A DNA stretch of 19,413 nucleotides. Source: JBNJGT01 sp051819765. Lineage in GTDB: Archaea > Nanobdellota > Nanobdellia > Woesearchaeales > JACJVW01. The stretch lies in NCBI GenBank assembly GCA_051819765.1, contig JBNJGT010000032.1, positions 1 to 19,413 on the forward strand, given 5' to 3'. Shown here piece by piece: positions 15,478-19,413 of the stretch. Under the pieces are notes generated by a model. That model did no database searches and had not been told where the DNA came from. It saw only the letters and a list, made by a program, of their open reading frames with translations. Within the stretch, counting starts at the first letter, position 1. Each line of letters opens with the position of its first letter. The position numbers and the translations under genes were made by a program.

Positions 15478-15488
15478 AAATATATAAA
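15478..15488 (+). promoter_or_regulatory. TATA box for the MscS-TraX operon
   Basis: AAATATATAAA lies 35 bases before the ATG at 15524. The predicted transcript would have a leader of about 10 bases containing the purine-rich AAAGGGG, a possible weak ribosome binding site. Confidence 0.6.
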
Positions 15489-15523
15489 GGACTGTTGGTG
15501 AAAAATCACAAAAGGGGTATCAC

Positions 15524-16399
15524 ATGTTCGACACAATCACCAGTTTCTTCATGCAGAGTAAGGTCTTGCTCATCAGTCTCATAATGGTGGTGACTCTCTT
15601 TTCAGCAAGCTTTCTCAATCGCATATTACGCCGTGCCTATGCAAAGACCACGTCCAGCATGTACCAACGGCGTTTCCATTTCGGGTGTGACATCCCTATT
15701 ATGGATCAGACCAAGTTCAATATGATGCGTCGCATCCTCGTCTCAACTGTCTACATTGTCGGTATCCTGCTCATAATCTCAACTATCCCTGAACTCAAAG
15801 AGATCTCGCAATCCATCTTTGTCGGTGCAGGGGTTATTGCAGTCATTGTGGGGTTTGCGACGCAGAAGATATTTGCAAACTTCGTGGCAGGCATCTTCAT
15901 ATCCATGTTTGAGCCCTTTCGCATTGGTGATCGTATAAAGCTTGCAGGAGAGTTAGGCTTTGTAGAGGATATCACTCTTTGGCATACCGTGATCCGGACC
16001 CTTAAGAACAAGCGCCTCATGATCCCAAATGGCATCATTGCTGAGGAGAAAGTTGTGAACGAAAGCATATCGGACGAGAAAAAACTCAATTTCATCGATT
16101 TCACCATCAGTTATGATTCAGAGATTGATCTGGCAAAAAAGATAATTGCAGAGGAGGTTGTGAAGGATTCTCTTTTCATCGATAACAAAAGTGAGCATCT
16201 CCTTCTTCCCAGTGGCGACCTCTATAAGATCAATGTGGATGGGTTGGGTGACTATGGTGTCAGGCTGAGGCTTTTTGTCTGGACTGCGAATGCCACAGAC
16301 GGATACTTTCTCAAATGCTCTTTGTATGAGAAGGTAAAAAAGCGCTTCGACAAAGAGGGAGTTAAGATTCCCTATCCCACCTACATCATCAAGAAATGA
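15524..16399 (+). CDS. MscS-family mechanosensitive channel
   Basis: This 291-aa protein is a small-conductance mechanosensitive channel that opens under membrane tension to release solutes during hypo-osmotic shock. It has three predicted helices at about 13-33, 71-90 and 97-128. The third is the pore helix with the family pattern GAGVIAVIVGFATQKIFANF (101-120), followed by FEPFRIGDRI (129-138), a beta domain with GFVEDITLWHTVIRT (145-159), and an IPNG motif (167-170). The C-terminal alpha/beta domain is complete, ending at a Lys-Lys. The length matches E. coli MscS (286 aa). The stop overlaps the TraX-family start (ATGA), so the two are coupled. Confidence 0.95.
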   Translation: MFDTITSFFMQSKVLLISLIMVVTLFSASFLNRILRRAYAKTTSSMYQRRFHFGCDIPIMDQTKFNMMRRILVSTVYIVGILLIISTIPELKEISQSIFVGAGVIAVIVGFATQKIFANFVAGIFISMFEPFRIGDRIKLAGELGFVEDITLWHTVIRTLKNKRLMIPNGIIAEEKVVNESISDEKKLNFIDFTISYDSEIDLAKKIIAEEVVKDSLFIDNKSEHLLLPSGDLYKINVDGLGDYGVRLRLFVWTANATDGYFLKCSLYEKVKKRFDKEGVKIPYPTYIIKK

Positions 16400-17004
16400 G
16401 AAATGACTTTCTGAAGCTGATTGGTATAGTACTCATGGTCATAGACCACATCGCTAGCGCTTTCTCCGCAAGCCTTGACCCGTCTGTGTATCACGCAATG
16501 CGTGCCATGGGACGGATGTGTTTTCCCATCTTTGCCTTTCACCTTGCCGTGGGTTTCCAGCATACAGGCAATCTCAGGCGCTATGCCCTGCGACTCTTTA
16601 TTGCGGCATTGATAGCCCAGCCCATCTATTGGCTTCTCTGGGGGGAACTGAACATCCTTTTCACGCTCCTGCTCGGCCTTGGGGCGCTTTACCTCTATGA
16701 GAAAGAACCAATTACCTTGATTCCCTATCTCCTTGTGGTCTTTGTGGTCGACAGGGTCTTAGTCATTGATTATGGGGTTTTAGGCATACTGATGATTCTC
16801 ATGTTCCATGTGAGGTCAATTATGGGAAATGCGATAATCATTGCCATCAAGACAATCTTCACATGGTACAATGTCTTTGCAATCCTTGGGGTATATCTCA
16901 CCTTCTGGAAACCACCATGGAGAATTCACCTGCCCCGCTATTTCTTTTATGTGTTCTACCCCGCGCATCTCTTGGTCATCAAGGTACTTTTGGAGCTTCT
17001 TTGA
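16396..17004 (+). CDS. TraX-family membrane protein
   Basis: This 202-aa protein has about seven hydrophobic helices and matches the TraX family, named after the F-plasmid protein that N-acetylates pilin. The hallmarks seen are the N-terminal LKLIGIVLMVIDHIASAF (6-23) with its Asp-His, a FPIFAFHLAVGF segment (44-55), and a C-terminal FYVFYPAHLLVIKVLL segment (about 184-199). TraX is related to integral-membrane acyltransferases, so it may transfer an acyl group to a surface molecule. Many chromosomal members have no link to conjugation, and none is visible here. It is coupled to the MscS gene and overlaps serB by 26 bases at the 3' ends. Confidence 0.88.
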   Translation: MRNDFLKLIGIVLMVIDHIASAFSASLDPSVYHAMRAMGRMCFPIFAFHLAVGFQHTGNLRRYALRLFIAALIAQPIYWLLWGELNILFTLLLGLGALYLYEKEPITLIPYLLVVFVVDRVLVIDYGVLGILMILMFHVRSIMGNAIIIAIKTIFTWYNVFAILGVYLTFWKPPWRIHLPRYFFYVFYPAHLLVIKVLLELL

Positions 17005-17611
17005 GTTCTATGAAGTCAAGGACACGCAAGAGATTCTTTTCATGTATCTGACATTCGATTGCCGCATTGACAATATCCTTTGCACAAAAAGCGATTCCCA
17101 GATCTGCCGCCTTAAGCATCGGGATATCATTGGCTCCATCACCCACAGCGATTGTTCGCTCAGCACTGAAGGCTTTGCGCGTATCTTCAAGAAGTTTATC
17201 CTTATTGTCATTGACCTGGAGCTTGACTTCTCCGCTTAGCTGGCCATCTTCAGTATAGAGTTTGTTTGTGATGAAGAAGTCAAGACTGAGCTTCTTTGCA
17301 AGTTCTTCAGCGAAAAGATCAAAACCCCCTGAGATGATGCCTGTTATATATCCTTTCTCCCGGAGGGTCTGCACAAGTTCGTATGCCCCTGGCATCAAAG
17401 GCAAAGTCATGTTCCTGATCCGCTTGAGAGGAAATCCTTTCAGGAGTGCTAGGCGTTTTCGTACTGCCTCTTCAAAGCACAGTTCCCCATTCATTGCCTG
17501 AGAAGTAATCTCTTTCACAGAGACTGCAACCCCTGCCTCAGATGCGATCATATCAAGTGTCTCAGCATCTACCAAGGTACTGTCCATGTCAAAGCAGATA
17601 AGGGTCGTCAC
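16979..17611 (-). CDS. serB: Phosphoserine phosphatase (GTG start)
   Basis: This 210-aa HAD-superfamily enzyme makes L-serine by hydrolysing phosphoserine, the last step of the phosphorylated serine pathway. Motif I is DMDST (8-12) with nucleophile Asp8 and general acid Asp10; motif II is Ser94 in IISGGF; a motif III Lys lies near 137; motif IV is GDGANDIPML (157-166). Glu17 in DAETLD lies where the substrate-binding Glu of archaeal SerB is found. The frame stays open up to an ATG at 17731, but I chose the GTG at 17611. A TATA box ends 20 bases upstream of it, and the resulting 210 aa matches characterised archaeal SerB of about 211 aa, with the motif I strand starting directly. The extra 40 residues of the longer form have no counterpart in the family. 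Confidence 0.9.
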   Translation of the reverse strand: MTTLICFDMDSTLVDAETLDMIASEAGVAVSVKEITSQAMNGELCFEEAVRKRLALLKGFPLKRIRNMTLPLMPGAYELVQTLREKGYITGIISGGFDLFAEELAKKLSLDFFITNKLYTEDGQLSGEVKLQVNDNKDKLLEDTRKAFSAERTIAVGDGANDIPMLKAADLGIAFCAKDIVNAAIECQIHEKNLLRVLDFIELKEAPKVP

Positions 17612-17631
17612 AGACGAGATTGCTCGCTGCG

Positions 17632-17641
17632 ATTTTATAAA
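17632..17641 (-). promoter_or_regulatory. TATA box for serB
   Basis: The minus strand reads TTTATAAAAT, 20 bases before the GTG at 17611. The BRE-like purines GGCGGAAAA lie just upstream. It lies inside the frame of the longer alternative ORF, which argues against that start. Confidence 0.7.
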
Positions 17642-17709
17642 TTTTCCGCCGAAGTGGGTCACGAAACTTTTTCCGTGATGGACATTTCTTTTTATAGATA
17701 TATTTCTGG

Positions 17710-17730
17710 TGGAACTAACCTTTAGTTCCA
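17710..17730. repeat. Short hairpin between serB and the 99-bp repeat
   Basis: TGGAACTA and TAGTTCCA form a perfect 8-bp inverted repeat around a 5-base loop. It could be a small RNA hairpin or a binding site; no T-run follows it on either strand that would make it a clear terminator. Confidence 0.5.
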
Positions 17731-17815
17731 TTGCAACCCAGTCGACAATATTTGATTTTAAATTCCACTAGAAATTTTTTTGAAAATATTCTCATCACGA
17801 AGCGATTTGGGTGAC

Positions 17816-17914
17816 CCGCCGAAGTGCATTCTTTGTACGAAAAAACGCAGAATGCCTTATCCCGGATATGGGAATGTGTTTTAAATGTTTTCTGCGTTTT
17901 TTGTACCCTTGACG
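17816..17914. repeat. 99-bp direct repeat, copy 1 (left of N gap)
   Basis: This copy is identical over 99 bases to 18015-18113 and ends exactly at the first N. Inside it, 17835-17852 and 17890-17906 form a 17-bp inverted repeat (GTAC-AAAAAA-CGCAGAA) with one bulged base and a 37-base loop, and the loop contains a further TCCC/GGGA pair. Confidence 0.9.
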
Positions 17915-18014
17915 NNNNNNNNNNNNNNNNNNNNNNNNNNNNNNNNNNNNNNNNNNNNNNNNNNNNNNNNNNNNNNNNNNNNNNNNNNNNNNNNNNNNNN
18001 NNNNNNNNNNNNNN
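17915..18014. other. Run of 100 N (scaffold gap)
   Basis: Exactly 100 unknown bases, the conventional length for a gap of unknown size. The two flanks carry the same 99 bases, so the true distance and even the linkage across the gap are uncertain. Confidence 0.98.
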
Positions 18015-18113
18015 CCGCCGAAGTGCATTCTTTGTACGAAAAAACGCAGAATGCCTTATCCCGGATATGGGAATGTGTTTTAAATGTTTTCTGCGTTTTT
18101 TGTACCCTTGACG
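18015..18113. repeat. 99-bp direct repeat, copy 2 (right of N gap)
   Basis: Starts at the first base after the N run and repeats 17816-17914 without a mismatch, including the internal 17-bp inverted repeat. After it the sequence goes on into TCTCGG and the AAAAGCGG inverted repeat. Confidence 0.9.
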
Positions 18114-18120
18114 TCTCGGA

Positions 18121-18150
18121 AAAGCGGCGCAAGAGGGATAACCGCTTTTC
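18121..18150. repeat. Inverted repeat AAAAGCGG / CCGCTTTT
   Basis: A perfect 8-bp inverted repeat with a 14-base loop, 85 bases past the 3' end of the tRNA gene in its reading direction. On either strand the second arm ends in TTTT, so it could act as a transcription terminator. Confidence 0.45.
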
Positions 18151-18234
18151 AGCATTTCTGTTTAGTTATATGTGTCCTTGAGTCACTTTGATTCATTTGA
18201 TAAATGCCTTTTTTAGAAAACATATTCCGGGGCA

Positions 18235-18306
18235 TGCGTCGGCCGGGATTCGAACCCGGATCAAAGGCTTGGAAGGCCCTTATCCTAGCCATTAGACTAC
18301 CGACGC
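18235..18306 (-). tRNA. tRNA-Gly (anticodon UCC)
   Basis: A complete 72-base cloverleaf. The acceptor stem GCGTCGG pairs with CCGACGC, the D-arm lies after U8-A9, the anticodon stem AGGGC pairs with GCCTT around the loop CTTCCAA (anticodon TCC, read as UCC), the variable loop is TGAT, and the T-arm is CCGGG-TTCGAAT-CCCGG. The discriminator base is A and is followed by TGCC, so CCA is not encoded and must be added by a CCA-transferase. No intron is seen. Confidence 0.96.
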
Positions 18307-18331
18307 GGGTAAAAAAAGAAAACGATAAAGG

Positions 18332-18340
18332 TTTTATAAA
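18332..18340 (-). promoter_or_regulatory. TATA box for tRNA-Gly
   Basis: The minus strand reads TTTATAAAA, 25 bases before the first base of the tRNA. It lies directly after the stop codon of the upstream membrane-protein gene (18342). Confidence 0.7.
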
Positions 18341-18341
18341 T

Positions 18342-18779
18342 CTATTGTCCCCAGGCAAGGATTCCCCAGAGGACTAGTCCCCAGATTCCGCCTATTATAG
18401 GGACTACCGTGATTACTGCGAACCAACCTGGTTTGTTCCGTGCCTCGCAGATCTTCCACAGCCAGATGACGCCAAAAACAGCGAGTGCAAGACCAGCAAG
18501 TGGTGCCAGTATTAGATTCAGAAAAGGGATCACGGCACCAATCAGTAGCAGTACCGGCCACCAGTGCATCCGAGCCATATTGGCCATGAGCACCAGGTTC
18601 CCGATCGGGATCCAGGCAAGCCACGCGTTTGGTGTCCCCAGTCGTTGTGCTGTTTTCATCATTGTAAGCGCCATATATATGTAGACTGGAATCACTATCA
18701 GTGCCACGAAAATCGCCGCTCCTGCGAGTGCATTGGCGAGACCGCCTGCGACTCCAGGATCCATTATTGCTGCATCCAT
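18342..18779 (-). CDS. Small multi-TM protein, DUF5684-like
   Basis: This 145-aa hydrophobic protein has about four helices (near 14-38, 55-70, 73-103 and 118-141). It contains the pattern AWLAWIPIGNLVLMANMARMHWW followed by a Pro/Asn-containing helix (IPFLNLILAP), then a second NKPGWFAVITVVPIIGG segment. This layout recalls DUF5684-type membrane proteins of unknown function; I hold that with low confidence. The start at 18779 is chosen over 18860 because GAGGTG lies 6 bases before it and a TATA box lies about 45 bases upstream, giving a leader of about 20 bases. The tRNA-Gly gene follows on the same strand after 35 bases. Confidence 0.78.
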   Translation of the reverse strand: MDAAIMDPGVAGGLANALAGAAIFVALIVIPVYIYMALTMMKTAQRLGTPNAWLAWIPIGNLVLMANMARMHWWPVLLLIGAVIPFLNLILAPLAGLALAVFGVIWLWKICEARNKPGWFAVITVVPIIGGIWGLVLWGILAWGQ

Positions 18780-18785
18780 TATTTT

Positions 18786-18791
18786 CACCTC
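18786..18791 (-). promoter_or_regulatory. Shine-Dalgarno for the 145-aa membrane protein
   Basis: GAGGTG (within GAGGTGA) lies 6 bases before the ATG at 18779. It is one of the few promoter-proximal genes here that is not leaderless. Confidence 0.65.
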
Positions 18792-18821
18792 AAGTATTGA
18801 TATGAAGTTTATGACAGTTAG

Positions 18822-18833
18822 ACTATTTAAATC
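18822..18833 (-). promoter_or_regulatory. TATA box for the 145-aa membrane protein
   Basis: The minus strand reads GATTTAAATAGT, which predicts a transcript start near 18797-18800 and a leader of about 20 bases carrying the ribosome binding site. Confidence 0.6.
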
Positions 18834-19005
18834 TTTTTTAAAAGAAATCAATCCTGACATCCCCTAAGCTTCAACGAGCCAAGCAGTCCGGATCAGGAGG
18901 GACCTAAGATACTGCACTTCGTTAGTGAGCCAGTCAATAAAGGCCAAACTTGGGTTGAGCGATTTAACCGCCGAAATGAGTTTAGAAATCCCTTTTCAGG
19001 TCTTA

Positions 19006-19413
19006 TTAGGATTCAAGCTGGAACTCATAGGCTGCAGTGTTTGCCGTGACTGTCTTGGTATGTGGTGTGACTTTTTTTTGCGAGGATATCTCTGCAAGCT
19101 TTGCCAAGTAATACCCCAGCCCCTCCGCAAAGTCTTGTGTCATCTCAAGACCCGATACTTCTGCCGTGAGGTGATTCTCGTCAGTTTTTTCGATTGCGAT
19201 TGACCCGGTGTCATAGAACTTGCTCCAGGATTTCTGTGCCTTATCAAGAAGCGTATCAAGGGAGACAAATTTTGCCAGCATTCCTAGTACACCTTTGAAT
19301 TGTTTTTCTGCCATACTGTCATGCAGTTCCTTGAATTCATCGGTTCCATACTCCTGCTTTATGAGGCTTAGTATCTCCTGCCAGGCACTAAGATCCACCC
19401 ATTCAGAAGCGAT
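19006..19413 (-). CDS. Partial protein, possibly V4R/heme-NO-binding-like (5' truncated)
   Basis: The frame is open from the window edge to a TAA at 19006-19008. A GTG at 19398 could be a start, but the codons upstream of it (reading I-A-S-E-W) also look like protein, so I think the gene begins outside the window. About 136 residues are visible: helical DLSAWQEILSLIKQEYG, a KAQKSWSKFYDTGSI segment, then alternating strand and helix (HLTAEVSGLE, DFAEGLGYYLAKLAEI), ending in a strand with TANTAAYEFQLES. This order recalls the 4-vinyl-reductase/heme-NO-binding-like ligand-sensing fold, but the Cys residues common at its end are replaced, so the assignment is weak. Confidence 0.6.
   Translation of the reverse strand: MASEWVDLSAWQEILSLIKQEYGTDEFKELHDSMAEKQFKGVLGMLAKFVSLDTLLDKAQKSWSKFYDTGSIAIEKTDENHLTAEVSGLEMTQDFAEGLGYYLAKLAEISSQKKVTPHTKTVTANTAAYEFQLES

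Larger units (their letters stand above)
17612..18234. other. Non-coding region with assembly gap
   Basis: Apart from the serB promoter, no convincing gene is seen here. The region holds a perfect 8-bp inverted repeat around 17710-17730, two identical 99-bp copies flanking 100 N, and another 8-bp inverted repeat at 18121-18150. Open frames that cross the N run are meaningless. The AT-rich stretch near 17685-17705 could hold a TATA box on the minus strand, but no gene follows at the right distance. Confidence 0.75.

Noticed and set aside
16396..17004. Conjugative or plasmid origin suggested by TraX
   Set aside because: No other transfer gene, relaxase, integrase or plasmid feature is present. 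TraX homologues are common on chromosomes.
17816..18113. CRISPR array or other spacer-repeat array
   Set aside because: Only two copies are visible, each 99 bp long, and the space between them is N. There are no short regular repeats with unique spacers and no cas genes nearby.
17715..18155. Open frames crossing the N run
   Set aside because: They depend on unknown bases and on the two copies of the 99-bp repeat, and they show no protein-like pattern.
18149..18358. 69-aa minus-strand ORF across the tRNA gene
   Set aside because: It covers the entire tRNA-Gly, which has a perfect cloverleaf and its own TATA box.
18861..19005. Small RNA in the gap before the last gene
   Set aside because: I looked for C/D boxes, H/ACA-type hairpins and tRNA-like folds on both strands and saw no complete set, only short inverted repeats of 4 bases.

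Overview
This window looks like a piece of a small, densely packed archaeal genome, probably a metagenome-assembled scaffold because it contains a run of exactly 100 N. The archaeal call rests on three observations. TATA-like boxes (TTTATAAA or TTTAAATA) sit 20 to 30 bases upstream of many start codons, which implies leaderless mRNAs. Shine-Dalgarno motifs appear mainly inside operons. The tRNA-Gly gene has no encoded CCA. The many small orphan membrane and coiled-coil proteins, and the overlapping 3' ends of every convergent gene pair, suggest an uncultivated lineage, perhaps of DPANN type. That placement is an inference.

Layout. 1-1667: the end of an unknown gene, then an ABC-2 exporter (ATPase plus permease). 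1662-2767 (-): an amino-acid permease broken by a frameshift. 2842-7138: a secreted or membrane protein with a Gly/Asn repeat linker, coupled to a 1084-aa protein that joins a coiled-coil region to two GT4 glycosyltransferase modules. 7121-8104 (-): a helical orphan. 8204-10900: oligoendopeptidase F and a DUF1385 membrane protein. 10938-11965: two coiled-coil proteins, the second with a PPQG-repeat N-terminus. 11962-13657 (-): an operon of three paralogous multi-TM proteins. 13697-14266 (-): an orphan. 14346-14987: RNase HII. 14959-15437 (-): two small orphans. 15524-17004: an MscS-type channel and a TraX-family protein. 16979-17611 (-): phosphoserine phosphatase. 17612-18234: non-coding, with a 99-bp direct repeat flanking the N gap. 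18235-18306 (-): tRNA-Gly(UCC). 18342-18779 (-): a small membrane protein. 19006-19413 (-): a protein cut by the window edge.

The housekeeping genes (serB, rnhB, pepF, tRNA) are interleaved with genes of the cell envelope. The most promising uncharacterised material is of two kinds. One is the family of about 187-aa membrane proteins sharing a 'PFLhVFTIVYAIhxK' segment (h = hydrophobic), three in tandem next to two coiled-coil proteins. The other is the Gly/Asn-linker membrane protein, which may be a divergent relative of that family, translationally coupled to the double glycosyltransferase. These could be parts of an envelope or surface assembly, but nothing in the sequence proves a shared function.
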